Notes under the pieces: model-generated
Told to the model about the DNA's origin: nothing
Seen by the model: only the letters and a program-made list of their open reading frames with translations
Database searches by the model: none
Assembly: GCF_900094735.1 (NCBI RefSeq)
Contig: NZ_FMBM01000001.1
Coordinates: 248,001-312,000 of the forward strand
Direction of reading: 5' to 3'
Length of the DNA stretch: 64,000 nt
Source: Saliniramus fredricksonii
Lineage (GTDB): Bacteria > Pseudomonadota > Alphaproteobacteria > Rhizobiales > Beijerinckiaceae
In this document: piece after piece, positions 8,429 through 16,477 of the stretch
Numbering within the stretch: the stretch's first letter is position 1
Layout of the letters: every line of letters begins with the position of its first letter
Made by a program: the position numbers and the translations under genes

Positions 8429-8736
8429 GGGGGGATGTGGGTCGCCCGCGTTGCCGAGCGCACCCGTTCCGCTTATCGAACGCATTCGCAATGCGCGCTA
8501 AGAGATGGTCGCGCAGTCCGACAAGGAGAGAAAGGACGTGCTGCGCAGGCTTAGGTTCTCGGAGGTGGAGGCAGGCCGGATCTTCGAGACACTACTGTGA
8601 GAAGACGGCCGCTAACCGGAAAGCATCTTCGAGCTTTGCACAGGAGTTCACCGTGGTGGTCTGGTCGAAGCCGCAGCCGAACCCGGCTGCCCATCAAGGG
8701 GAAGGCTAATGGTGTGTTGGAGATGCCAGTGCAAAT
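8429..8736. other. Intergenic region with no secure gene
   Basis: About 300 bases between the photolyase-like gene and the convergent hypothetical gene. A 31-codon frame (from 8503, MVAQSDKERKDVLRRLRFSE) has an amphipathic, charged character and could be the tail of a lost gene. Nothing else was recognised. Confidence 0.35.
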
Positions 8737-9204
8737 TTAATCGCATGATTCCTCCCAAGCGAAGGGGCCGAACGATAGAAATGTCCAAGCCAGCCCGAAC
8801 AGATCAACGTACGTCTCCGGGTAGCGATCGGTCTCATATACAAAATGAAGCGCAACAGAGTTGCGTGAGTCAGAGAACACAGCCTGCGGAGATTCGGCAA
8901 AATGGATACTAAGGTTCCGCGCATGGATAATACCATTGAGCGCCCGCCATAGATCTTTTTCGATCTTTTGCGAACCGTTCATTTGGTACTTCCAACGCCT
9001 CGCCACAATCTCGGCAGGCTCGCTGGCTACTTCGAAGCACCTGCGTGCATTTACCGCGAACGCAACCCCGATTTCCAGGATTTTTGCGGAAACTAAGTCA
9101 TGAATTTCGTCAGGGTAAACCGCGCTAGAATATGCCAATAAATCGATCGCATTTCTTTGTGCCTCGGCCCTTGCCATTCGGAGTATTGCGTTCGGTTCCG
9201 GCAT
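8737..9204 (-). CDS. Hypothetical cytoplasmic protein
   Basis: A protein of about 155 residues, predicted largely helical, without signal peptide, membrane segment or known catalytic motif. Sections such as KDLWRALNGIIHARNLSIHF and EIHDLVSAKILEIGVAFAV recall helical-bundle HEPN-like or hypothetical phage/island proteins, but no HEPN RxxxxH motif is present, so no function is assigned. The start at 9204 (MPEPNAILRMARAEAQ) follows a GGGGG stretch five bases upstream. An ATG five codons earlier (9219) is also possible. AT content is above that of flanking core genes, which suggests acquisition. Confidence 0.5.
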   Translation of the reverse strand: MPEPNAILRMARAEAQRNAIDLLAYSSAVYPDEIHDLVSAKILEIGVAFAVNARRCFEVASEPAEIVARRWKYQMNGSQKIEKDLWRALNGIIHARNLSIHFAESPQAVFSDSRNSVALHFVYETDRYPETYVDLFGLAWTFLSFGPFAWEESCD

Positions 9205-9238
9205 TTCTAGCCCCCGCATCGTTCAAATTACGCTTACT

Positions 9239-9928
9239 CTAAATTCCCTCAACCGTAAACTCCGGCGCACCCCGCCAAACCAGCCTCCACCCCGCCCCCG
9301 GGCGGACGTTCTGGATGATGCCGGGATCGAAGGCGACGAAGCATCGCCCGCCCGCATGGCGCACGGAGGGATAGATCAGGCCGCGATGGCCCTCTGATCG
9401 CAGGTCTGCGGCAAGGCGCTGCCCGGCCGGGTAGCCTCGGTCCGGGTCCGGATCGAGCGCGGGGTGCGCCATTCCGTGCAGATCAGGAAAATCGCCGATG
9501 AAATCCGCGAGCAATTCCACATAGCGCGCCTCGTCCTCATAGCGCCCGATGAAGCCGAGTTCGCGGGTTCGGTGGAAGCCCACCTCCTGCGCGCTCGTCA
9601 GCATATCCCAGGCGCAATACCACGCGCCGCGCGCGCCGGTGTTGAACCGGTTGCCGCTGGGGCGGGTATAGGTGAAAGCCGCGTTGATATGGCTCTGGCC
9701 ATAGAGTTGCAGATCATGCGCCCGTCGCGCAAAGGCCAGTTCGCGGCGGTCGAGCGCGGGGCTGCCCTCGCGTTCCGCGATCAGGCGGGCGCTGGTCTCG
9801 CCCTCGATCCCGGCGAGAATCTGCGCCTCCTCGTCGCTGTCCACCAATCCCCGCAATACCGGGGGCTTGTGGCGAGTCTGCGGAATCAGCCGGACAAGCG
9901 CCCGGTCATTGACGGAGGTGATCCTCAA
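9239..9928 (-). CDS. RES-domain toxin of a type II toxin-antitoxin pair
   Basis: A protein of about 229 residues with the RES domain, the toxin family that depletes NAD+ in the cell (shown for characterised members such as MbcT). Landmarks are NRFNTGARGAWYCAWDML with the conserved Arg, the downstream SAQEVGF glutamate, and LIYPSVRH with the conserved Ser. The start is not obvious. TTG at 9928 overlaps the antitoxin stop codon as TTGA and gives a protein of family length, so it is preferred, but no ATG is available nearby. It is the second gene of a two-gene minus-strand operon, antitoxin first, which is the usual order for RES-Xre systems. Confidence 0.85.
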   Translation of the reverse strand: MRITSVNDRALVRLIPQTRHKPPVLRGLVDSDEEAQILAGIEGETSARLIAEREGSPALDRRELAFARRAHDLQLYGQSHINAAFTYTRPSGNRFNTGARGAWYCAWDMLTSAQEVGFHRTRELGFIGRYEDEARYVELLADFIGDFPDLHGMAHPALDPDPDRGYPAGQRLAADLRSEGHRGLIYPSVRHAGGRCFVAFDPGIIQNVRPGAGWRLVWRGAPEFTVEGI

Positions 9929-10314
9929 ACCCCGCCCCGCAGCGCATCGACATAGCCCCGCACGCGCAGGATCTTCGGCAACCCGCCCGCGACCATGGCG
10001 TCCAGGGGCCGCGCGCCGTCGAATTCGGGGCCCCGGTTGGGCAGCTTCACCCAGTCCCGCGAGATCGGCTCGTTGAAGTAAAGCGCGAGCGACTTGTAGA
10101 GACCGACCAGCGCGCTCAGGCGCAGCATCTGGTCCCGCGTCAGATCCCCCGGAAAGCCAGGCTTCCTGGCCCGCTTCCAGGTGGAGTCCGACATATCCGC
10201 CAGCGCCGCCGCCTCCCGCAGCGTCAAGGACCACGCATCCGCGATACGCGCAAAGGCCTTGAGGGCAACACCCTGACGATCCGGTGCGGGGCGCTCCAGA
10301 ACAGGCTCTTCCAT
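9925..10314 (-). CDS. Xre/MbcA/ParS-type antitoxin
   Basis: A 129-residue partner of the RES toxin. The N-terminal half contains a helix-turn-helix (WSLTLREAAALADMSDSTWK) and the C-terminal half the MbcA/ParS/Xre toxin-binding domain (ALVGLYKSLALYFNEP, then RPLDAMVAGGLPKILRVRGY). It should neutralise the toxin by direct binding and repress the operon. The start at 10314 is preferred because AAGGAG lies eight bases upstream. ATGs at 10332 and 10359 would extend the protein by 6 and 15 residues. It overlaps the toxin start by four bases. Confidence 0.85.
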   Translation of the reverse strand: MEEPVLERPAPDRQGVALKAFARIADAWSLTLREAAALADMSDSTWKRARKPGFPGDLTRDQMLRLSALVGLYKSLALYFNEPISRDWVKLPNRGPEFDGARPLDAMVAGGLPKILRVRGYVDALRGGV

Positions 10315-10351
10315 CAGTTCGCGCTCCTTCATGAACTGCGCGATAAGATAA

Positions 10352-10385
10352 GACCACATGACATGTATTACAAGTCCATATGGTC
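10352..10385. promoter_or_regulatory. Candidate operator of the RES-Xre operon
   Basis: GACCACAT (10352-10359) and ATATGGTC (10378-10385) form an imperfect inverted repeat (seven of eight bases pair) directly upstream of the preferred antitoxin start at 10314. Its position fits an operator for the Xre antitoxin. Binding is inferred from position only. Confidence 0.4.
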
Positions 10386-10569
10386 ACATCTGGCACCCTT
10401 GGGATGGCACCACCCCTCCACATTCCCACACCAAAACGCCCCGAATTTCATCATTTCCGCCCCCCCTCCCCGAAACCAATACGGGTTTTGCGGGGTTATC
10501 CAGCTGTTAGCGACGCGATAGCATCGCAGCGAATCATGCATTGCAGCACGCGCAGGAACGGAACCCTCC

Positions 10570-11517
10570 ATGGCGAAGATCGTCACGCTGACCCTCAATC
10601 CCTCGATCGACGGCTCCGCCGAGGCGGAGAAGGTGCGGCATACCAACAAGGTGCGCACCTCGAACGAGCGGTTTGATCCCGGCGGCGGCGGGATCAATGT
10701 GGCGCGGGTCATCAAGGCGCTCGGCGGCGACGTCTGCGCGCTCTATCTCGCCGGCGGGGTCACCGGGGATGTGCTCGACAACCTGATCGACCAGCAGGGG
10801 GTCACCCGCAAGCGCATCCCGATTGCGGATGATACGCGGCTGTCGCATGTGGTCTATGAGCGCGAGAGCGGCAAGGAATACCGCTTCACGCCGGAGGGGC
10901 CGAAGCTCGCGCCCGATGAAATCTCGGCCTGTCTTGATGCCCTGCACGGGATGGATTGCGACTATCTTGTCGCCTCGGGCAGCCTGCCGCGTGGTGTCGA
11001 GGCTGATTTCTATACCCGCGTCGCCGATATCGCCCGCGAGAAGGGCGCGCATTTCGTGCTCGATACGTCGGGCGAAGCGCTGAAAGCCGCGCTGGAGCAT
11101 GGCGGCATCCATCTGGTCAAGCCGAGCCATGGCGAGTTTCGCAATCTCACGGGTCAGGATTGTCATCACGCGGACGAGATCAGCGCGGCAGCAAAGCGCA
11201 TGATCGATGACGGCCAGGCGGAGATGATTGCGGTGACGCTGGGCCACGAAGGCGCAGTGCTGGTCGATCGCGACGGCGCGTACGAGCAGGCGGTGCCCGA
11301 AGTCGAGGTCAGGAGCGCCGTCGGCGCCGGGGACAGTTTCGTCGCCGGCATGACCCATGGCCTGAGCACCGGCCTGTCCAACCGGGACGCCTTCCTGCTG
11401 GGAATGGCTGCCGGCAGCGCCACCGTGATGACGCCGGGGACGCAATTGTGCCGGCGCGACGATGTCGAGCGGCTCTACGCCCGATTGCACGAATCGCGGA
11501 AGGATGCAGCGCAATGA
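10570..11517 (+). CDS. PfkB-family hexose-phosphate kinase (1-phosphofructokinase / phosphofructokinase-2 type)
   Basis: A 315-residue kinase that phosphorylates a sugar phosphate with ATP. Family features are the N-terminal TLTLNPSIDGSAE, the GGGGINVARVIKALGG glycine-rich substrate loop, and the C-terminal SAVGAGDSFVAGMTHGL anion hole with catalytic Asp. The sequence is closest in style to E. coli PfkB or 1-phosphofructokinases. The substrate (fructose-6-phosphate, fructose-1-phosphate or tagatose-6-phosphate) cannot be fixed by inspection. The ATG at 10570 follows an AGGAACGG stretch. The stop codon overlaps the start of the D-lactate dehydrogenase-like gene (ATGA), so the kinase and fermentation enzyme are probably made together. 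Confidence 0.85.
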   Translation: MAKIVTLTLNPSIDGSAEAEKVRHTNKVRTSNERFDPGGGGINVARVIKALGGDVCALYLAGGVTGDVLDNLIDQQGVTRKRIPIADDTRLSHVVYERESGKEYRFTPEGPKLAPDEISACLDALHGMDCDYLVASGSLPRGVEADFYTRVADIAREKGAHFVLDTSGEALKAALEHGGIHLVKPSHGEFRNLTGQDCHHADEISAAAKRMIDDGQAEMIAVTLGHEGAVLVDRDGAYEQAVPEVEVRSAVGAGDSFVAGMTHGLSTGLSNRDAFLLGMAAGSATVMTPGTQLCRRDDVERLYARLHESRKDAAQ

Positions 11518-12518
11518 AAATCGGTTTCTTCTCTACCAAACCCTATGACCGCACCTATTTCGACGCGGCGAACCGCGAGGCGGGGCACGAACTGTCCTAT
11601 TTCGAAGCGCCCCTGCGCGCCGAGACGGCGGTGCTGGCCGGCGATGCGCAGGCCGTTTGCGGCTTCGTCAACGACACGCTGGACCGGGCGGTTCTCGAAA
11701 AACTCGCTGATCAGGGGATCAGGCTCGTCACCCTGCGCTCGGCCGGGTTCAACCATGTCGATCTGGAAGCGGCCGAGGCACTCGGCATCACCGTGGCGCG
11801 GGTGCCGGCCTATTCGCCCCATGCGGTGGCCGAGCATACGCTGGCCCTCGTGCTTGCGCTGAACCGGCGCATCCACAAGGCGCATAACCGGGTGCGCGAG
11901 AACAATTTCAATCTCGACGGGCTGATCGGCTTCGATCTCAACGAGAAAACCGTCGGCATCATCGGCACCGGCCAGATCGGCGCCATCACCGCCGGGATCT
12001 TCCAGGGCTTCAACTGCCGGGTGATCGCTTATGACGTGGCGCCTGATCCCGATTGCGAGGCGCGCGGCATCGCTTATGTCGATCTCGATACGCTGTTTGC
12101 GCAATCCGACATCATCTCCCTGCATTGCCCGCTCACGCCACAGACGCGGCACCTGATCGGCACGGAGGCGATCGCGAAGATGAAGCCCGGTGTGATGATC
12201 GCAAACACCTCGCGCGGCGCGGTGATCGACACGCCCGCCGTGCTCGAGGCGCTCAAGGATGGCAGGATCGGCGCGCTCGCCCTCGATGTCTACGAGGAAG
12301 AAGGCGATCTGTTCTTCCGGGATCTGTCGAACGACATCCTCAGCGACGACGTCTTCGCCCGGCTCCTCACCTTCCCCAACGTGCTGATCACCGGCCACCA
12401 GGCCTTCTTCACCCACGAGGCTCTGACCAACATCGCCGAAACCACCCTCGGCAATGTCACCAGCTTCGAGAAGACCGGCGCGGCGGAGCATACGGTGTCG
12501 GTGGAAAATGTGGTCTGA
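11514..12518 (+). CDS. ldhA: D-lactate dehydrogenase-like 2-hydroxyacid dehydrogenase
   Basis: A 334-residue NAD-dependent enzyme expected to reduce pyruvate to D-lactate. The opening MKIGFFSTKPYDRTYFD and the length match fermentative LdhA proteins. The Rossmann motif is GIIGTGQIGAITAGIF. The catalytic Arg is in TLRSAGFNHVD or in NTSRGAVIDT, the Glu in DVYEEEGDLFF, and the His in ITGHQAFFTHEAL. It overlaps the PfkB-type kinase by four bases, consistent with coupling of glycolytic flux to NADH re-oxidation. Together with the cytochrome bd-type oxidase at 55-57.6 kb, it suggests a lifestyle that meets low oxygen; this is inference. Confidence 0.88.
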   Translation: MKIGFFSTKPYDRTYFDAANREAGHELSYFEAPLRAETAVLAGDAQAVCGFVNDTLDRAVLEKLADQGIRLVTLRSAGFNHVDLEAAEALGITVARVPAYSPHAVAEHTLALVLALNRRIHKAHNRVRENNFNLDGLIGFDLNEKTVGIIGTGQIGAITAGIFQGFNCRVIAYDVAPDPDCEARGIAYVDLDTLFAQSDIISLHCPLTPQTRHLIGTEAIAKMKPGVMIANTSRGAVIDTPAVLEALKDGRIGALALDVYEEEGDLFFRDLSNDILSDDVFARLLTFPNVLITGHQAFFTHEALTNIAETTLGNVTSFEKTGAAEHTVSVENVV

Positions 12519-12692
12519 GGGGATGGCGGAGGTGCTGCCGGCAATGTTGCGCGAATATGGATATTGCCGCATGAGCCGATGACGTTGCGGGCACAATTGA
12601 TGCGGGAATTGCACAATTGAAGATTCTGTATACCATAGGGTTGTGCGGGGTCGGTGATCAGGACGCGAGCGACCCCGATGGGGGGATCACGC

Positions 12693-14129
12693 ATGACCCG
12701 ACAGATCGCGATCTTGCACGGCTGGGGCGACACATCCGCCTCGTTCCGCAAACTCGAGCGCTTTCTCGCTGCAGAAGGCTACGATATCACCCGGATCTGG
12801 CTGGGTGATTACATCTCGACCGATGACGATGTCCGTATCGAGGATGTGGCGCGGCGCATGCAGGCCGTCATCCGCGAGAAGCAGGATGCGGGCGAACTCG
12901 GGCCGCATTTCGATCTGATCGGGCATTCCACGGCGGGTCTCGTCATGCGCGAATGGGCCGTGCGCTATTATCCCGACGGCCAGAACTGTCCCGTCCGGCG
13001 CATGCTGATGCTCGCACCCGCAAATTTCGGCTCGCGGCTGGCGACGGTTGGTAATTCCTTCATCGGGCGCGCCACCAAGGGCGCCCTGAACGGCTTCCAG
13101 ACCGGGCGCGAGATGCTCAATGCGCTCGAACTCGGCTCACCCTACCAGCGCAGCCTCGTCACGCGCGACCTGCTCGATCCCGACGGCGCCGGTACGGGTC
13201 CTTACGGCCCCGGCGGCATCTGGCCCTTCGTCATCACCGGTAGCCGCGGCTATCGCACTATCAGCCGCCGCCTCGTGAACGAGGACGGCAGCGACGGGAC
13301 GGTGCGCGTGCCGGCCGCCAATCTGAACACTGCCGGCATCACCGTCGACTTCACCGGGAATATCGACATCCCGGAGGTTCGCGCCTGGGGCTCGCGCACG
13401 GGCGGCATGGCCCTTCCCTTCGCGGTCCTGCCCGATCGTGATCATACCCAGATCAAGTATCCCGGCGATTCCAGCGGCGCGGTGGCGGATCTCTCGAGCC
13501 GCCTCGGCGCCCTGATTCTCGAAGCCCTGGCTTGCGAGACCGCCGACGAGCATCAGCAGATCGCCGCACGCTGGCGGGAGGTTTCGGAGGAGACGGCGGC
13601 CCTCGCCGCCGATACCGCGCGCCGGCGCGGGCTGTTTCGCAGCCGCGCACCGCTGGCGCAGGAAATCCATCGCTATCTGCAGGTCATCACCCGTGTACGC
13701 GACGATCAGGATGAGCCGGTGAACGACTATTTCATCGAGTTCTTCTCGCCGGATGCCAGGAGCGACGCCAGCCTGCTGCGCTTCCAGAACGATGTGCTCG
13801 ATCATGTCCACGTGAACAAGCTCGACCCGTCGGTGCGCTGCTTCTACATTGATCGCGACGATCTGATGGCGCGCTTCTACCGGCAGCGCGCAGGGAGCCG
13901 GGGCGACCGCCAGCTCGCTGCGAGCATCGTCGCTGCCAATCCGGGCCGCAACATCCGCTATTTCGACAAGGAGGTCGAGGGCGCGCGGGGGCACCTGCTG
14001 CTGCATTCCGACAGCGAACCCGAGCGCGCCGCGCTGGGCGCACGCCGCCTCCACCGCAACGCCACCCATTTCATCGACATCATCATCCCGCGCAAGGCGC
14101 TGGACCGGGTGTTCAGGTTGGGGAGATAG
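12693..14129 (+). CDS. Alpha/beta-hydrolase (lipase/esterase-like) with extra C-terminal region
   Basis: A 478-residue protein. Residues 1-130 form an alpha/beta-hydrolase core: IAILHGWGDTSASFRKLE near the N-terminus, then the nucleophile elbow in LIGHSTAGLVMREW (GHSTA), as in PGAP1-like and triacylglycerol-lipase-like proteins. The late HTQIKYP segment may carry the catalytic His. Residues about 310-478 form a separate region with no recognised fold (a QEIHRYLQVITRVRD helix, then HVNKLDPSVRCFYIDRDDLM). No signal peptide is present, so it is probably cytoplasmic or exported by a non-Sec route. The start at 12693 is chosen over an upstream frame because the hydrolase strand begins immediately. 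The very AT-rich secreted-protein gene starts seven bases after the stop codon. Confidence 0.7.
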   Translation: MTRQIAILHGWGDTSASFRKLERFLAAEGYDITRIWLGDYISTDDDVRIEDVARRMQAVIREKQDAGELGPHFDLIGHSTAGLVMREWAVRYYPDGQNCPVRRMLMLAPANFGSRLATVGNSFIGRATKGALNGFQTGREMLNALELGSPYQRSLVTRDLLDPDGAGTGPYGPGGIWPFVITGSRGYRTISRRLVNEDGSDGTVRVPAANLNTAGITVDFTGNIDIPEVRAWGSRTGGMALPFAVLPDRDHTQIKYPGDSSGAVADLSSRLGALILEALACETADEHQQIAARWREVSEETAALAADTARRRGLFRSRAPLAQEIHRYLQVITRVRDDQDEPVNDYFIEFFSPDARSDASLLRFQNDVLDHVHVNKLDPSVRCFYIDRDDLMARFYRQRAGSRGDRQLAASIVAANPGRNIRYFDKEVEGARGHLLLHSDSEPERAALGARRLHRNATHFIDIIIPRKALDRVFRLGR

Positions 14130-14136
14130 GTCTACC

Positions 14137-14850
14137 ATGATCCGTATCGTCAAATCGGCAGAAGGGCTTTTCTGGATTAAGTGTCTAGCGGTAATCGCAC
14201 TGGCAATTAATCCTGTTTCTGCAGTCGCGGACACATGCAACGATAGCATATTATCAAAAAACCCAGTCAATGGAGATGTATTTTTAAATTCTTCAAGAAA
14301 CAAACTTCAAAAAATTGAAGAAAATCAATTATTACGTATAGAAAGAGATAAAGAAATTGAAATAACATACGTAATAAAATCAGAATCTCTCACAGTATAT
14401 CGCGCAATTGCATTTCTTCGCAAAACAAGATCTTCGAATGAGGATGTTTTTCATCGCAATATCAGAATATACAACAATATTGTGCCGGGTGAAGAGAGAA
14501 CAAGCAAAAAAGATTTTTATAAGCATCATAGAGACAGAAATGAAGTAACAAAGATTACGCGGCATTTTCATGTGCCATATAGCTTTTACCGCATAAATTC
14601 CTTTCAAAATTTAGAAGACACAAGCTCGTTTCAGGGATTCTTCGATGATTCCTCAATAAATTTTTATGGGAGAATTCAGAGATATAAAGGAATGAAATCA
14701 AATATAATGTGCGCGACAACAGTATTTTTTTCAGAAATTCCAGCTCAAGGAGTGGTTGATAAGGTATATTTTCGAGTTATCAACCTGTCAGAGGAAAATA
14801 CGATTCCAAACTGGCATGATTTTGAACTGACCTTTGAGATTACACAATGA
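14137..14850 (+). CDS. AT-rich secreted protein of unknown function
   Basis: A 237-residue protein with a clear N-terminal signal peptide (hydrophobic FWIKCLAVIALAINPVSA, cleavage likely near AVA-D). The mature part is lysine-, serine- and phenylalanine-rich, with beta-strand-like alternation near the C-terminus (DKVYFRVINLSEEN, WHDFELTFEIT). I do not recognise it. Codon use is dominated by A/T, in sharp contrast to the preceding hydrolase gene only seven bases away, so the DNA has a different origin. It overlaps the membrane-protein gene by four bases. It could be an inhibitor, adhesin or immunity-type periplasmic protein; no evidence selects among these. Confidence 0.6.
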   Translation: MIRIVKSAEGLFWIKCLAVIALAINPVSAVADTCNDSILSKNPVNGDVFLNSSRNKLQKIEENQLLRIERDKEIEITYVIKSESLTVYRAIAFLRKTRSSNEDVFHRNIRIYNNIVPGEERTSKKDFYKHHRDRNEVTKITRHFHVPYSFYRINSFQNLEDTSSFQGFFDDSSINFYGRIQRYKGMKSNIMCATTVFFSEIPAQGVVDKVYFRVINLSEENTIPNWHDFELTFEITQ

Positions 14851-15407
14851 TATTAAAATCCATTGATTATATAAGAAATATAAAAATATTTACAAATGTA
14901 AATCATGGCGCCAATGGACTTTTATCCATTGAGGGTTTTATTATCGTCCTTATTTCCGCATTAATGCTAAACGAAACAGATCAGTTTGCTGACGCAATGC
15001 GAAGCGCACTACAAAAAGATTTCATGAATTTGTCGGAAATATCGGTAATATTTTCATCAATCTCGCTTGGCTTAATGATTTTTATTTATCTCATAAATGC
15101 TTTCGCTGCACCAGACAAGGATCATGCTATCAATATTTTCTCTTGGAATATAATTATAATATTCCTTAGTTCATCTGCAGTATTTTTTACAACAGTGTTT
15201 GATGGCACATTAAGGAATTATTTTATCTATAATACAAAAACTTATGTTTTAATTTTTATTTTTTTAATATTGTCTATAATTATTGCTTGTGCAAAAAAGA
15301 TAAATTTTTCAGATACTACTATATTTTATTTTATAAAATCCAATTTTAAGAGCATTTTAGCAATTTATGTGTCATCTGCACTACATATGCTAATATTTGT
15401 GCGCTAG
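14847..15407 (+). CDS. AT-rich membrane protein, 3' end probably cut by IS1380
   Basis: The 186 codons encode about five hydrophobic segments (GFIIVLISALML, ISLGLMIFIYLINAFA, IIIIFLSSSAVFFTTVF, YVLIFIFLILSIIIACA, ILAIYVSSALHMLIFV). The start overlaps the preceding secreted-protein gene (ATGA). The stop codon TAG (15405-15407) lies inside the terminal inverted repeat of the IS1380-family element beginning at about 15404, so the natural C-terminus has probably been lost. Family and function are unknown. Base composition matches the preceding secreted-protein gene, making the two a linked AT-rich pair. Confidence 0.55.
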   Translation: MILKSIDYIRNIKIFTNVNHGANGLLSIEGFIIVLISALMLNETDQFADAMRSALQKDFMNLSEISVIFSSISLGLMIFIYLINAFAAPDKDHAINIFSWNIIIIFLSSSAVFFTTVFDGTLRNYFIYNTKTYVLIFIFLILSIIIACAKKINFSDTTIFYFIKSNFKSILAIYVSSALHMLIFVR

Positions 15408-15583
15408 CCGCCTTTATGCATCGCAGCCTGATCATGGGCGCGTGTCGCCGGGTGGTTGGATTTTTCGAGAAGCCGGCGCAGCGTGATCCGCCCCGCCGCT
15501 TTTCGGTGGCGGAGATGGTGTAAGGGGCGGGGTTTGCAGGTTGCGGTCGCGGGGTTCAAAAGGGGCGCCAACGTCCCCGGTGG
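15408..15583. other. Non-coding left end of the IS1380-family element
   Basis: About 175 bases between the terminal inverted repeat and the stop codon of the transposase C-terminal half. It is GC-rich (for example around 15470-15520) with no gene that I can support. Confidence 0.5.
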
Positions 15584-16220
15584 CTACATGGCGAGACGTG
15601 GTATCCGGCTCAGCACGATGCGCAGGATCGCATGGTCGGGACATGATGTCGGCAGATGCAGGCAGATCCGCGTCTTCATTTCGACCACGCGGGCGGCGAT
15701 CTTGATGAGGCGCACACGCAAGGTGTCGAACTGCGCCAGGCGCAAGGCCGCACGTTTCGGCATCGCCGCACGCAGCCCCCACATGAGCCAGTAGGCCCCC
15801 GCATGCAGGAACAGCCGGAACTGGTTTGCCGTCGCCTTGCTGCACGAGGTCCGGTCGGCGGCGAGATGGGTCTTCCAGGACTTGATGTGGTTCTCGGCCA
15901 TGCCCCGGCGGCAATAGACACGCTCATACAATGTCCTGGCGCGTCCACCCGGGAGATTGGTCACGATGAAGCGCGTGTCGCAACCCTGCGACCCCACCTC
16001 GACACGGGCGATGATCCGCTCGGTACGGCTCCAGCTCGCCGCCCCGTCATGGAATTCCTTGAAGCGCCGGACCTTGGTCTTCGTCTTCGCCCTCTCGAAG
16101 CGCCGGGTCGTGCTGGCCTCGACGGTTGCCACGCGTTTGCGCAGCGTGCTGGTTGTCGCCACCCCGAAGATGAAGGCAATGCCGTTCGCCCGGCACCAGT
16201 CGAGCACCTCGGGAGCGCAT
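15584..16220 (-). pseudogene. IS1380-family transposase, C-terminal half
   Basis: This is the 3' half of the transposase. It resumes at the codons for CAPEVLDWCRANGIAFIFG and runs to RIPRLAM. It contains the C-terminal catalytic region of DDE_Tnp_1-type IS1380 transposases (YCRRGMAENHIKSWK, with the E of the DDE set) and the conserved NQFRLFLHAGAYWLMWGL. It is separated from its 5' half (17585-18220) by the IS110-type insertion at about 16221-17584. The frame resumes exactly when that insertion is removed. A few overlapping short frames in this region are not genes. Confidence 0.85.
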
Positions 16221-16235
16221 GTTTGGATGCCCCCT

Positions 16236-16477
16236 TTGATGCAAGGATTTTTTTGCCTGTCTGAGCGCGTGATCGGGTGCGGTCATGTTTCAGGCCTCAC
16301 AAGTGCGGCTTTCGCACGCCGCGGGCCGGGATGGTGATACGCGGATCAGGTACCAAATCAATAGGGCGAGCTCGAGGCTCGTTGCACTCCACTGGTTTAC
16401 CCGACCCGGATCTGATCGATCATTTGCCCATTCAGGTCATTGCCCTCCTCACATCCCCGAGGCTCCGACAGCCGCGT
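16236..16477 (-). ncRNA. Candidate bridge/seek RNA region of the IS110-type element
   Basis: About 240 non-coding bases lie downstream of the recombinase gene, while only about 85 lie upstream. In IS1111-type elements the guide (bridge or seek) RNA is encoded in the long non-coding end next to the recombinase 3' end, so this is where it should be. No RNA structure was computed. The call rests on the family and the layout. Confidence 0.5.
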
